Shown here piece after piece: positions 6,582 through 16,050 of a stretch of 64,000 nucleotides of DNA. Made by a program: the position numbers and the translations under genes. Origin of the DNA: Phycisphaerae bacterium RAS2 (lineage in GTDB: Bacteria; Planctomycetota; Phycisphaerae; UBA1845; UTPLA1); contig CP036352.1 in assembly GCA_007753915.1 (NCBI GenBank), positions 4,260,590-4,324,589 on the forward strand. The letters are read 5' to 3'. Below the pieces are notes generated by a model that was not told where the DNA came from, did not search any database, and saw nothing but the letters and a program-made list of their open reading frames with translations. How positions within the stretch are numbered: position 1 is the stretch's first letter; each line of letters starts with the position of its first letter.

Positions 6582-9257
6582 ATGCTGCCTGCTTCGATGG
6601 AACGAACTGTCCGACGCGACACGGAAGTCGCCCCCACGCGCTACGGCGCCTTCGGCCTGACGAAGAACGCGCTCACTGTTCTGGAGGCGCGCTATCTTGA
6701 AAAGGACGAATCCGGCAAGTGCACCGAAACCCCCGACGACCTCTTCGATCGGGTCGCCAGGACCATGGCTGACATCGAGGCCCGCTACGGCGGCGACGCA
6801 AAGACCTGCAGCGAGTGGAAGACCCGCTTCATGTCGCTGATGACCAGCCGCCGATTCATGCCCAACAGCCCGACACTGATGAACGCCGGTCGCTCCATGG
6901 GCATGTTGAGCGCCTGCTTTGTTCTGCCGGTGCCCGATTCGATCGACGGCATCTTTGACTCGATCAAGCACACGGCGCTGATTCAAAAGGCCGGCGGCGG
7001 CACGGGTTTCGCCTTCGACGAGCTGCGGCCGACCGGGGACTACATCAAGTCGAGCGGCGGCACGACCAGCGGCCCGATCTCCTTCTGGCGCGCTTTCAGC
7101 GAGGCGACCAACGCGATCCAGCAGGGCGCGTTCCGCCGTGGCGCCAACATGGGCATGATGTACATCCATCATCCCGACATCCTCAAGTTCCTGCACGCCA
7201 AGCAGGACCTGGGCCAGTTTACCAATTACAACATCTCGGTGAAGGTCACCGACGAATGGATGGACGCGTTCCTCAAGAACGCCGACACGCCGCACGTCGT
7301 TCGCAACCCGCGCACAAAGCAGGAGTACGTCCTGCCGCGAAACCTCGCCATCGGCGAATACACGATCAAAGACCTCGTCCCGGTCGCGGACTACGACGGC
7401 AAGGCTGCGGTTTACACGCGGCGCGAAATCTGGGACATCATTGTCCGCCACGCCTGGCAGACCGGCGAGCCGGGCGTCGTCTTCATCGACCGCATCAACG
7501 AGGCCAACCCGACGCCGCACGTCGGCCGCATCGAGGCGACCAACCCCTGCGGCGAGCAGCCGCTGCTGCCGTACGAGGCTTGCAACCTGGGCAGCATCAA
7601 CCTCGGACTGTTTGTCGTGGACGAGGGCACGGCGGCGGCGCGCGTCGACTGGGACGGTCTCCGTGAGACGATTCACGATTCGGTGCGCTTCCTCGACAAC
7701 GTGATCGACGCGAACAATTACCCGCTGGAACAGATCCACGACGCCTGCATGGGCAATCGCAAGATCGGCCTGGGCGTGATGGGCTTCGCCGATGCGCTGT
7801 ACAAGCTGGGCGTGGCTTACAACTCCGAAGACGGCGTGGCGTGGGGCGAGCGATTCATGAAGTTCGTGAACGACGAGTCGCACAACTATTCGGAGAAACT
7901 GGCCCGCGAGCGCGGCAGCTTCCCGAACTGGCCTGACAGCACGTGGGACAAGAACGCCCACCGCCCGATGCGCAACAGTTGTGCCACGACGGTGGCGCCG
8001 ACGGGCACGATCAGCATCATCGCCGACTGCTCGGGCGGCGTGGAGCCGATGTTCAGCCTCGCCTTCTTCCGCAACGTGCTGAAGGGGCAGGTGCAGGGTA
8101 AGGCGCCGATGGTCGAGACGAACGAGACGTTTGAGCGCGTCGCGCGACAGCGCGGATTCTATAGCGAGGGACTGATGGAACAGATCGCCACGGAGGGCAC
8201 CCTCGCCCATTTAGACGGCATCCCCGAGGACGTGAAGCGCGTCTTCGTCTGTGCCCATGACATCGAGCCGCACTGGCACATCCGGATGCAGGCGGCGTTT
8301 CAGAAGCACTGCGATTCGTCGATCAGCAAGACGATCAACTTCTCGCACGACGCCGACGCGGACGACGTCGATCGCATCTACCGCATGGCGTACGAACTGG
8401 ATTGCAAGGGCGTCACCGTCTATCGCGACGGTTGTCGCTCCAGCCAGCCGATGGCCCTGAAGGACTCCGAGAAGAAGCACAAGGAAATGACCGCCGGCAA
8501 GGCGAACGGAAACGGCAACGGAAACGGGCACTCGGACCACCACGACGAACTGGATGAGAACGCGCCGGCCGCCGAGGTGCTGCCGACCGAACTTCCGCGA
8601 ATCACCACGGCGACGAATCTGTTCGGCGAGCGGATCACCGAAGTGAAGAAGCCCGTGACGCCGCCGCTGAACCCGAAGGAGCCGCCGGCCATCACCAGCG
8701 GCATTCGCATCCGCCAGCAGACGCCGTTCGGCAACATGCACATTCAGATTACGGTCGATCCGATCGAGCAGCGCGAGCTGGAAGTCTTCGCGCAGCTCGG
8801 CAAGGGCGGCGATCTCGCGACCAGCGACCTCGAAGCCATCTGCCGCATGATCAGCTTGTGGCTGCGGGCCGGCGGCACGCTGAACCACGTCATCAAGCAA
8901 CTGTCGGGCATCGGCTCATCGCTGCAGATCGCCACGCGACACGGTCGCATCATGTCGCTGCCCGACGGCCTGGCCCAGGCGCTCAAGCGATACATTCGCG
9001 CGAAGGAGCGGCACGGTCTGAAGGCGATTCTCATCGGCGATGTCGATCCGGCGGAGATCGAGAGCGAGCCGGCCGTCGCGGTGCCGCCCGTCGGCGACAC
9101 GACGCTGACCGGCGCCAACCGTCTCGCCGAGCCGGAGGCCAGGCCGCTGCGACCCGATCGCAACCTCTTCGGCGTGAAGTGTCCGGAATGCGGCAGCCGG
9201 CTCGACATGGGCGAGGGCTGCACGAAATGCCACGGATGTGGTTATTCGCAGTGTTGA
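6582..9257 (+). CDS. nrdJ: Vitamin B12-dependent (class II) ribonucleotide reductase
   Basis: 891 residues. It reduces ribonucleotides to deoxyribonucleotides with an adenosylcobalamin-generated thiyl radical, in the cytoplasm and without oxygen. The class II barrel motifs are present: KAGGGTGFAFDELRP, NPCGEQPLLPYEACNLGSIN (~321, with the active-site Cys) and APTGTISIIADCSGGVEPMF (~470). A Gly/Asn/His-rich linker (~640-660) joins a C-terminal region ending in a Cys-rich zinc-ribbon tail with CPECG, CTKC and CGYSQC, which recycles the active-site disulfide in this family. ATG 6582 (MLPASMERT) was chosen because similarity begins there; ATG 6597 is an alternative. Regulation by NrdR is indicated by two boxes on the promoter; nrdR itself is not in the window. 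Confidence 0.93.
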   Translation: MLPASMERTVRRDTEVAPTRYGAFGLTKNALTVLEARYLEKDESGKCTETPDDLFDRVARTMADIEARYGGDAKTCSEWKTRFMSLMTSRRFMPNSPTLMNAGRSMGMLSACFVLPVPDSIDGIFDSIKHTALIQKAGGGTGFAFDELRPTGDYIKSSGGTTSGPISFWRAFSEATNAIQQGAFRRGANMGMMYIHHPDILKFLHAKQDLGQFTNYNISVKVTDEWMDAFLKNADTPHVVRNPRTKQEYVLPRNLAIGEYTIKDLVPVADYDGKAAVYTRREIWDIIVRHAWQTGEPGVVFIDRINEANPTPHVGRIEATNPCGEQPLLPYEACNLGSINLGLFVVDEGTAAARVDWDGLRETIHDSVRFLDNVIDANNYPLEQIHDACMGNRKIGLGVMGFADALYKLGVAYNSEDGVAWGERFMKFVNDESHNYSEKLARERGSFPNWPDSTWDKNAHRPMRNSCATTVAPTGTISIIADCSGGVEPMFSLAFFRNVLKGQVQGKAPMVETNETFERVARQRGFYSEGLMEQIATEGTLAHLDGIPEDVKRVFVCAHDIEPHWHIRMQAAFQKHCDSSISKTINFSHDADADDVDRIYRMAYELDCKGVTVYRDGCRSSQPMALKDSEKKHKEMTAGKANGNGNGNGHSDHHDELDENAPAAEVLPTELPRITTATNLFGERITEVKKPVTPPLNPKEPPAITSGIRIRQQTPFGNMHIQITVDPIEQRELEVFAQLGKGGDLATSDLEAICRMISLWLRAGGTLNHVIKQLSGIGSSLQIATRHGRIMSLPDGLAQALKRYIRAKERHGLKAILIGDVDPAEIESEPAVAVPPVGDTTLTGANRLAEPEARPLRPDRNLFGVKCPECGSRLDMGEGCTKCHGCGYSQC

Positions 9258-9693
9258 TCGGCCGCGAGTTGAATGGCCGAGCCGCGATCCTTGACGTCGC
9301 TTTACGATGTCAAGGGCAATCGTCAGGGAGCGGGTTCATTCGGATACGCTTTGTTAGCGAGGTGAGTTTTTTCAGGAACAGGGGGGTTGTAAATCGCAAG
9401 GATGCGAAAGCCTGCCTTTCGTGACCTGTCAATCAGGAGTCGATTGAAGCACGGCTTCTTTCCCCTCCGGAAAGCGCCGCGGTTTCCCAAGTGGACCGCG
9501 ACGCTTTCTTTGTTTTTACGCCACGCGCGAACGCCCCGGCCAGGCCCGACCGGGGCCTGATTGCCCAACGCCCTCCTCTGCATCACGGCGAAGCGCCTCA
9601 CCGATGGCAGCGTGCTTTGCGTCAACTGGGCCGACACGGCCCGGCTCTGAATGAAGCTGCAACGGCGGCGACTCATCCAATTGTTCGATTATC
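9258..9693. other. Intergenic region with several hairpins, no gene seen
   Basis: 436 bases after nrdJ. Besides the terminator-like stem at 9289-9315 it holds CGAAAG/CTTTCG at 9405-9421 and a CCCCGG/CCGGGG stem near 9535-9560. Around 9629-9650 a short run (GGGCCGACACGGCCC then GCTCTGAA) resembles the core of the repeat at 53206-53341. A minus-strand frame across the region shows no protein character. Confidence 0.4.
9289..9315. terminator. Terminator-like hairpin after nrdJ
   Basis: CCTTGACGTCG pairs with CGATGTCAAGG around a 5-base loop: 11 pairs, one of them G-U. It lies 31 bases after the nrdJ stop. No T-tract follows on the plus strand, so it may protect the 3' end rather than terminate on its own. 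Confidence 0.5.
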
Positions 9694-11715
9694 ATGCGGC
9701 GCATGAAACCGTGTGCGACGGAATCTGCCACGCCACCCGAACGGCGAACCAGTGGCGCGGCCATCCTCGCGCTGCTCGCCATCCTCGCGCTGGGCCTGTG
9801 GATCGAAGTCCGACGCATTCCGGCCGTGTACGACGCGCAGCGCGTGCTGCCGGGCGACCCGGACGACATCATGCGCCTGTATCGCGTGCGGCAGATCGTC
9901 GGCGGCGCGCGGTCATTCATCCGCCACGAGCCGCGAGTCAATTATCCGAGCGGAATCGAACTGCATTGGACCGCGCCGGCCGATTACTTGCTCGCCATCC
10001 CCACGGTCCTGCTCAAGCCGCTGATCCGGCATCCCGACCCGGTCGCCCTGGTGATGGTGTGGATCTCGCCGGCGATGGGCATCGCGTACCTCGTCTTGAT
10101 GTTCGCGCTGGTCCGCGCGCTGGCGGCAAACAGCGCGGCGGCCGGCCTTCTTGCGGCGCTCGCGACCGCGGTCAGCCCGGCATTTCACCGCGCGTTTCAA
10201 CTTGGTCACGCCGACCACCAGTGCGCCTTGGAGTTGCTGGCCTTGCTCTCCGTCTATTTGTTGTTCGTGCGGCGCAGGGCCGCAGCGGCCGGTGCGGCGA
10301 TCGGGCTAACGATCTGGATCGCGCCGCAGGCGATGGCCGCGTGGCTGGCGATCTTCGCGGGCCTGCTGGTCGACACCGCGCGCCGCCGCGCGTTCTCCTC
10401 CGCGGCGCTGGCGGTCGTCCTGTTGGGTTACCTCGTCGAGAACGCGCCGAATCACCTGGCGCGCCTGCATGTTGACAAGGTCAGCCTATTTCATGTCGCC
10501 CTCTTCGCGCTCGCGTGGCTCGCGCCGTCTACTTTGCGATCTACCTCCGCAACACCTTCACATGAACACCCGATTGAGCCTGGCCCGACCCGCGACGCAT
10601 CCGCCGACACGTTGCTGTCCCGTTTTCTCTTCGCGGCCCTCGCCTTCGGGCTTGCCGCCTTGTTTGCCTGGTCGCCGAATCGCCTGTTCGAATTCGTGTC
10701 CCGCCCGGAGTTCTTCCGCTGGTCCGATGCGATCATTGAGTTGCAGCCGCTCATCCTCCACGCCGGCGGCGAATGGTCGTTCGCCAACCTTCACCGCCTG
10801 CTCGGCTTCGCGCCTTATGCCCTGCCGTGCGCACTGATCTTCTTCCTCCGAGCGCGACACATCGACGTCGCCGCGCGCATCGCCCTCGCCCTGCTCGCCG
10901 TGGGTTTCGTCGCACTCTCCATCCTTCAGCGCCGCTGGATCGATCACGTCAACGTCGGCCTCGTCCCCGTCATCGTCCTCGGCGCAATCGAAGCCGTGCG
11001 ACGGCTGACCCCGCCGCGATGGATCGCGCCGGCCACAGCAGCTCTTGCGGCAATCGTATTCTTTCCTTCCGCCCGCGGTGTTCTGACGGCGCCCTTTGCT
11101 GCGCCGCATCCGCATTTGCTTCGCACCGGCGCCGTCGCCGATCACATTCGTCGCTTCGAGGCCACGCAGCCTGCCGCCGGTGATCGCCGCGCCATCCTCG
11201 CCGAGGAGGGCGAAGGCCCGATGCTGCTGGACCGAACCGGTCTGCCCGTCGTCGCCGCGCCCTATCACCGTGCCCTGGACGGCATCATCGAAGCCGCGCG
11301 ATTCTTCTCGGAGACCGATCCGGCCACCGCGCGCAAGCAACTCGACCGCCTCGGCGTGCGATACGTCGTCGTGCCGCTGCGACCCAGTGAGCAGCTTCTG
11401 AACATGGAGCACATCGCATACGGCGAGCCGCGTTCCTTCGACCCGCCCGACCGCCGATTCGACGCCGAAGGGAACATCGCGCAGACGCTGCACTTCCGCC
11501 CGCGTGTTGCACGGACCATGGCTTATCGACTCGCCATGCTCGATCCGCCGCCAGAACTGGGTGTGCGCCTGCTCGCGCGAACCCGCGAAGGCGCCCCAAC
11601 CCCCGACGGCTTGTCGGGACTCCTCTACGTCGTGGAGAATACGCTAGCCGCCGCTCAACCCGCGACCGCGCCGAGCAGCGGCCCCGGCGACGTACCAATC
11701 CGGATTCGCCCATGA
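9694..11715 (+). CDS. Polytopic membrane glycosyltransferase, GT-C fold (STT3/PglB-like)
   Basis: 673 residues with about a dozen hydrophobic segments in the first ~470 residues and a soluble C-terminal part (~500-673). Two features recall oligosaccharyltransferases of the STT3/PglB class: an early acidic motif after the first membrane helix (DPDDIMRLYRVRQ, ~57) and a later luminal loop LGHADHQCALE (~171) resembling the conserved DHH/E motif. GT-C enzymes transfer sugars from polyprenyl-phosphate donors on the outer face of the membrane. The stop overlaps the start of ligA by four bases (ATGA), so the two are translationally coupled, although their functions seem unrelated. It could instead be a GT39-type mannosyltransferase. 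The acceptor is unknown. Confidence 0.55.
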   Translation: MRRMKPCATESATPPERRTSGAAILALLAILALGLWIEVRRIPAVYDAQRVLPGDPDDIMRLYRVRQIVGGARSFIRHEPRVNYPSGIELHWTAPADYLLAIPTVLLKPLIRHPDPVALVMVWISPAMGIAYLVLMFALVRALAANSAAAGLLAALATAVSPAFHRAFQLGHADHQCALELLALLSVYLLFVRRRAAAAGAAIGLTIWIAPQAMAAWLAIFAGLLVDTARRRAFSSAALAVVLLGYLVENAPNHLARLHVDKVSLFHVALFALAWLAPSTLRSTSATPSHEHPIEPGPTRDASADTLLSRFLFAALAFGLAALFAWSPNRLFEFVSRPEFFRWSDAIIELQPLILHAGGEWSFANLHRLLGFAPYALPCALIFFLRARHIDVAARIALALLAVGFVALSILQRRWIDHVNVGLVPVIVLGAIEAVRRLTPPRWIAPATAALAAIVFFPSARGVLTAPFAAPHPHLLRTGAVADHIRRFEATQPAAGDRRAILAEEGEGPMLLDRTGLPVVAAPYHRALDGIIEAARFFSETDPATARKQLDRLGVRYVVVPLRPSEQLLNMEHIAYGEPRSFDPPDRRFDAEGNIAQTLHFRPRVARTMAYRLAMLDPPPELGVRLLARTREGAPTPDGLSGLLYVVENTLAAAQPATAPSSGPGDVPIRIRP

Positions 11716-13961
11716 CGCCCGCGCAGGAAATCGCGAAGCTCCGCGACGAGATCAACGAACACGATTACCTGTATTACACCGCCGCTGCGCCGCGCATCAG
11801 CGACCGGGAGTATGACAAGCTGTTCGCGCGGTTGAAGGAGCTAGAGGCCGCGCACCCGAATCTCGTCACGCCCGACTCGCCGACCCAGCGCGTCGGGGAG
11901 AAACTGCTCGCCGGGTTCAAGCACGTCACGCACGCCGTGCCGATGCTCTCGATCGACAACACCTACAACGAAGCGGAGCTGCGCGATTTTGACGGGCGCG
12001 TGTCGCGCGGCCTGGACGGTGCGAAGTACGAATATCTCGTGGACCCCAAGATTGACGGCGTCTCTGCCACGCTGCGATACGAAGACGGTGCGCTGGTGCT
12101 GGCTGCCACGCGCGGCGACGGTAAATCCGGCGACGACATCACGGCGAACGTGAAGACCATCCGCGCGATTCCGCTGCGGCTACGGGGCAAAGGCTGGCCC
12201 CGCGTGCTGGAGGTGCGCGGCGAGGTCTATTGGCCGCGCAAAGCGTTCGACGCGTTCAACGCGCAGCGCATGAAGGAAGGCGAGGAGCCGTTCGCCAACC
12301 CACGCAACGCGACGACCGGCGCGCTCAAGTCGCTCGATCCGCGCGAGACCGCCTCGCGTGGCCTTGCCTTCATTGCGCACGGGTTCGGCGAGATTGGCGG
12401 CGCGGAGTTTGACCGAGCCAGCGAGTTGTTCGCCGCGGTGAAAAAGTGGGGTTTGCCGGTCAGCCCGCATCAGACGCTTTGCAAGTCCATCGACGAAGTC
12501 GTGCGATTTGTGAACGACTGGGAAACGCGCCGCCACAAACTCGAGTACGAGACCGACGGATTGGTGATCAAGATCGACCGGCTCGATCAGCGCGACGCAC
12601 TCGGGGCGACCAGCCGCTTTCCCCGCTGGTGCATCGCGTACAAGTACGCCGCCGAGCAGGCCGAGAGCAAGCTGCTGAATGTCGATTTTCAGGTCGGCAA
12701 ACTCGGCACGATCACGCCGCGGGCCGTCATGGAGCCGGTGCAACTTTCGGGCACGACCGTCCGCCATGCCAGCCTGCACAACTTCGACCAGGTCGCCCGG
12801 CTCGGCGCGGACCACGGCGGTCTGCACGTGGGCGATACCGTGCTGGTTGAGAAAGCCGGCGAGATCATCCCGCAGGTGATTCGCATCACAAAGCCCGGCA
12901 AGCCACGCGGCAGGCTCGTCGAGCCGCCGAACAAGTGCCCCGTCTGCAACGGCGACATCGAGAAGGACGAGGGCGGCGTTTACATCCGATGCATCAATCC
13001 GTCGTGCGACGCGCAGATCAAGGAGCGGCTGAAGTTCTTCTGCGGCCGCGACCAGATGGACATCGAAGGCGTCGGCGAGGCGCTGGTCGAGCAACTCGTC
13101 GATCAGGACTGGGTGCATTCCTACGCCGATCTGTACAAGATTGCGAACGAAGAGGCCGAGCGGCCGGGCAAATGGCGTGACAAACTCGCGGCGCTGACCT
13201 TCGAGCAGGAGCGTCGCACCGAAGAAGGTATAAAGAAGCAGACGGTGCAACTCGGAGAGAAGCGTGCAGACAAACTGCTTGAAGGCATTGAGCGCAGCAA
13301 GAAACAACCGCTTGCCCGCGTGCTTGCCGCACTCAACATCCGCCACGTCGGCAGCTCGACAGCCGAACTCCTCGCCGAACACTTCGGCAGCATGGATGCC
13401 CTCGCCGAAGCGGCGACAACAACTCTCTCTCCCTCCAAGGGAGAGGGTCGGGGTGAGGGTCCGACGCCGAAACGCGCCAAGCGATCCTCCCAGCGCACCA
13501 CCGCCCCATCGCTTTTCGGCGCAGACACCGACGACGATTCGCAAACCGCTCCGCCCGTCAAGTCGAAACCGCCCGCCGACCCCCTGCAGGAGATCGAGGG
13601 CATCGGCCCGGAAGTCGCCTCGACCATCCGGCACTTCTTCACCAGCGACGCCGGCCGCAAAACGTGGCAGGCCCTGCGCGACGCCGGGGCGAACATGACA
13701 CAGCCGCGCCGCGCGAAGAGCGCCCACCAGCCACTCGCCGGCAAGACGCTTGTCGTCACCGGCACGCTGGAAGGCTACTCGCGCAGCGAGATTGAGAAGC
13801 TTATCAAAGACCTGGGCGGCAAAGTCGCGTCAAGCGTCAGCAAGAAGACGGATTACCTCGTCTGCGGCGAAGACGCGGGAAGCAAGCTGGACAAGGCGAA
13901 GGAACTGGGGGTCGAGGTACTGTCGGAATCCGATTTTAGGAAACGAGTCAGCACAGATTAA
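11712..13961 (+). CDS. ligA: NAD-dependent DNA ligase
   Basis: 749 residues; seals nicks in DNA using NAD+. The adenylated lysine is K113 in VDPKIDGVSATLRY. The OB fold, the Cys4 zinc finger (C409, C412, C427, C432), the helix-hairpin-helix region and a C-terminal BRCT domain (~675-749, LAGKTLVVTGTLEGYSRSEI) are all present. The protein is longer than typical LigA (~670). A low-complexity insertion of ~50 residues interrupts the helix-hairpin-helix part between LAEA and IEGIGPEVASTI; it begins with a translated dispersed repeat (TLSPSKGEGRGEGPT, see 13423-13460). The start overlaps the upstream gene by four bases. Confidence 0.96.
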   Translation: MTPAQEIAKLRDEINEHDYLYYTAAAPRISDREYDKLFARLKELEAAHPNLVTPDSPTQRVGEKLLAGFKHVTHAVPMLSIDNTYNEAELRDFDGRVSRGLDGAKYEYLVDPKIDGVSATLRYEDGALVLAATRGDGKSGDDITANVKTIRAIPLRLRGKGWPRVLEVRGEVYWPRKAFDAFNAQRMKEGEEPFANPRNATTGALKSLDPRETASRGLAFIAHGFGEIGGAEFDRASELFAAVKKWGLPVSPHQTLCKSIDEVVRFVNDWETRRHKLEYETDGLVIKIDRLDQRDALGATSRFPRWCIAYKYAAEQAESKLLNVDFQVGKLGTITPRAVMEPVQLSGTTVRHASLHNFDQVARLGADHGGLHVGDTVLVEKAGEIIPQVIRITKPGKPRGRLVEPPNKCPVCNGDIEKDEGGVYIRCINPSCDAQIKERLKFFCGRDQMDIEGVGEALVEQLVDQDWVHSYADLYKIANEEAERPGKWRDKLAALTFEQERRTEEGIKKQTVQLGEKRADKLLEGIERSKKQPLARVLAALNIRHVGSSTAELLAEHFGSMDALAEAATTTLSPSKGEGRGEGPTPKRAKRSSQRTTAPSLFGADTDDDSQTAPPVKSKPPADPLQEIEGIGPEVASTIRHFFTSDAGRKTWQALRDAGANMTQPRRAKSAHQPLAGKTLVVTGTLEGYSRSEIEKLIKDLGGKVASSVSKKTDYLVCGEDAGSKLDKAKELGVEVLSESDFRKRVSTD
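13423..13460. repeat. Dispersed hairpin repeat inserted in frame in ligA
   Basis: CTCTCCCT (13427-13434) and AGGGAGAG (13438-13445) form a perfect 8-bp stem with a 3-base loop, followed by GGTCGGGGTGAGGGT. This is a form of the CTCTCCC...GGGAGAGGG...GGGGTGAGGGT element that is scattered between genes in many bacteria. Here it is read through as TLSPSKGEGRGEGPT. Confidence 0.7.
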
Positions 13962-14096
13962 AGCCCGCGCACACCGTTCTCGAGCATTCCCGGAATCGAG
14001 CTACCGCGCACACTGAAAGCGCCCCCCATCCTTCCCGTTTGTCTCCTTGTGGTGCAGTCAGTTCGAATCGTCTGGTTCATTCTGGAGACTTGATCC

Positions 14097-14783
14097 GTGC
14101 AATCACTTCTTGCGTTGCGGCGATTGAGATTTGCCTTCTTAGCGGCGGTTATTTCGTTGCCGGCCATCGGCTGCGGGCCGCGCCTCGACCTGAACGAGGG
14201 ACAGGTCTCGACCCTCACCATTTATCAGCGAGAGTGCCGCAAGGTGCCCGCTTCGAACGGAACCCTGACTCTCTCACTGGGCGACATCAGCGGTTCGCGC
14301 GTTCTCGTCACGCTCGCCGATCAGCGCGGCAAGCCGATCTTCGACCGGAAGGAGATGCGCGAAGGCGATCGACGCGTCATCGAACTGGATAAGAGGAAAT
14401 ATGTCGTCTGGCTGGACCGACTGGTGAACCTTTTTGCGGGTCGCGACTACGCGCAATTCTCCTTCATGCGCGAGGACCAATGGCAGCCGGTGGCGATTCA
14501 GCGAATCATCGCGAGGATCGAAGCCAGCGAGGACGTGTTCATCCGAAACGGGCAGGAATGCAGCGGCAAGGCCCTGGCGGTGCATATTCGCCAGAAACTC
14601 GCTTTCAAGGAGGGGGCAGATGTGACATTCGACCAGTTTGTCAAAGAAATCGCGAGCAAGTCTCTCACGACAGGCGAAGCCTATCGCGTCAAGACATCCG
14701 GCGGCAGAATGGTGAAGCTGGCGACTTGGTTGGGATGGGAATCGGAGAAAGAAACAACGACATCCGCGCCGGCTGACAGATAA
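14097..14783 (+). CDS. DUF5329-like lipoprotein
   Basis: 228 residues from GTG 14097, with GGAG 10 bases upstream. The N-terminus is a lipoprotein signal (LPAIGCGP, lipobox Cys26), so the mature protein is membrane-anchored outside the cytoplasm. The C-terminal half (~135-220) matches the DUF5329 pattern: RIIARIEASEDVFIRNG, an HIRQKL segment, then FVKEIASKSLTTGEAYRVKT and WLGWE. The middle part (~35-130) has no recognised domain. DUF5329 has no established function. A strong intrinsic terminator follows at 14799. Confidence 0.7.
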   Translation: MQSLLALRRLRFAFLAAVISLPAIGCGPRLDLNEGQVSTLTIYQRECRKVPASNGTLTLSLGDISGSRVLVTLADQRGKPIFDRKEMREGDRRVIELDKRKYVVWLDRLVNLFAGRDYAQFSFMREDQWQPVAIQRIIARIEASEDVFIRNGQECSGKALAVHIRQKLAFKEGADVTFDQFVKEIASKSLTTGEAYRVKTSGGRMVKLATWLGWESEKETTTSAPADR

Positions 14784-14798
14784 TATGTCGCGCAAACA

Positions 14799-14829
14799 AA
14801 AGCCCGCGCCAAGCTTGGCACGGGCTTTA
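14799..14829 (+). terminator. Intrinsic terminator after the DUF5329 lipoprotein
   Basis: AAAGCCCG (14799-14806) pairs with CGGGCTTT (14821-14828); the palindrome GCCAAGCTTGGC lies between them. A long GC stem ending in A/T runs fits a terminator usable from both strands, between convergent genes. Confidence 0.75.
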
Positions 14830-14898
14830 TGGAATGCACATACACCGCGCGACATACCGGATCGTGCGACAAACCAAATCGCGCGATCAATCAGAGAA

Positions 14899-15204
14899 TC
14901 ACTTCACCTCAACATACCGCGCCACGCTCTTCAGATCCCCGATCACATCCGTCGTCGCCAGGATCTTGCACGTGTCGCCGGTCTTCGGCTGGATCAGTCG
15001 CGGCGCCTTCGGCCGAACCTCCCACAGACGCCCGCCGCGGCGGCGCTCGTCCAGACCATCGGCCAGCAGCTTCTTTCGCTTGCGGCGAAGCGGTTTATTC
15101 GCCGCGTCCTTCGCGAACAGGCGCGACAGCGTCTTGGCCGCCTTCTCGCTGACGATGCTTCGCTTCACTTTCACACTGACCATGCTGCCGGGCGTGATGT
15201 CCAT
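14899..15204 (-). CDS. Small conserved-looking protein of unknown function
   Basis: 101 residues. ATG 15204 (MDITPGSMVSVKVKRSIV) was chosen because AAGGAG lies 9 bases before it; a TTG six codons earlier lies within that ribosome-binding region. It is basic, with a KRSIVSEKAAKTLSRLF helix and a Lys/Arg-rich middle (KPLRRKRKK), which would suit nucleic-acid or RNP binding. No known domain was recognised. It is the last gene of a minus-strand run parB, HEAT-like protein, dedA, this gene. Confidence 0.6.
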   Translation of the reverse strand: MDITPGSMVSVKVKRSIVSEKAAKTLSRLFAKDAANKPLRRKRKKLLADGLDERRRGGRLWEVRPKAPRLIQPKTGDTCKILATTDVIGDLKSVARYVEVK

Positions 15205-15288
15205 CGGGTCCGTCTCCTTCAAAACCGGCCAAAAAGCCGAGCCGCGTATTGTACCCCCTCCCTCGTGGGCGTCAACGCCGGGGACGGC

Positions 15289-16035
15289 CTAAAGAATGTG
15301 GGTCGGCTCGGTTCGGCCAGCGGCGGATGAAGCGGGATGCACGGCCGGCGGGCCGGAGCCTTGCGGCGGGACCAATGGCGCGGAGGCGATCTTTCCTACC
15401 TCACCAGCTTCGCCTGCGACCGGCTCCGGCGCACCATTTCGTTTGCGCAGATTGTGGAAGTATTCCCAAAGGCCCCAGGCGATCAGCGCCACCACCAGCA
15501 GCCCAACGATGCAATACGTCGCCGTGCGGGCGCTGCCGAGAATCTGCTCGATGTGACCGCTGAAACGCCAGCCGGCCCAGACCCAGACCGGCACCGAAAT
15601 CAGCGCCGCAAATCCATCGATCAGGAAGAACTTCCAGAACGGCACGCCGAAGACGCCGGCGGAAATAAACATCGCCGAACGCAGTCCCGGCATGAACCGC
15701 GCCGCGAACAGAATCTTCGACCCGTGGGCCGCGTACTTCTGCCTCGCCTTCTCCAGTAGCCACGGTTTCGCGAACCGCTTCACCCATTTGTGTTCGACGA
15801 TGTGCACGCCGTACTTGCGGCCGAGGCGGAACATCAGCGAGTCGCCGACCATCACGCCCGCCAGCCCGGTCAGCATCATCAGGTACAGATTCGCCTTGCC
15901 GGTGTGCACCAGCCAGCCGGCCGCCACAAGCGGGATATCCTCGGGCAGCGGGATTCCCAGCCCGGCCGCCAGCAGCACGACGAACAGGCCGACGTAGCTG
16001 AATTTAGCCAAAAGTGTAAAAAATACCGAGTCCAC
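15289..16035 (-). CDS. DedA family membrane protein
   Basis: 248 residues of the SNARE-associated/DedA family, inner-membrane proteins involved in lipid (undecaprenyl phosphate or phospholipid) translocation and membrane homeostasis. Family marks are the amphipathic re-entrant segment GLGIPLPEDIPLVAAGWLVH (~26-45), the GD motif in MVGDSLMFRLGRKYG (~62) and FAARFMPGLRSAMFISAG (~109). Four to five membrane segments are visible. The last ~45 residues are a Pro/Ala-rich tail without membrane character. It is 15 bases downstream of the HEAT-like gene, probably in the same transcript. Confidence 0.9.
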   Translation of the reverse strand: MDSVFFTLLAKFSYVGLFVVLLAAGLGIPLPEDIPLVAAGWLVHTGKANLYLMMLTGLAGVMVGDSLMFRLGRKYGVHIVEHKWVKRFAKPWLLEKARQKYAAHGSKILFAARFMPGLRSAMFISAGVFGVPFWKFFLIDGFAALISVPVWVWAGWRFSGHIEQILGSARTATYCIVGLLVVALIAWGLWEYFHNLRKRNGAPEPVAGEAGEVGKIASAPLVPPQGSGPPAVHPASSAAGRTEPTHIL

Positions 16036-16050
16036 CCGCCGCTCCCGCGC

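Noticed and set aside
9380..9450. Cyclic-di-GMP riboswitch-like fragment (GATGCGAAAGCC)
   Set aside because: Only one loop looks similar; the second conserved arm and tetraloop receptor are missing.
9323..9676. Minus-strand frame of 117 codons between nrdJ and the glycosyltransferase gene
   Set aside because: No protein-like pattern, no ribosome-binding site, and it covers hairpins and a repeat fragment.
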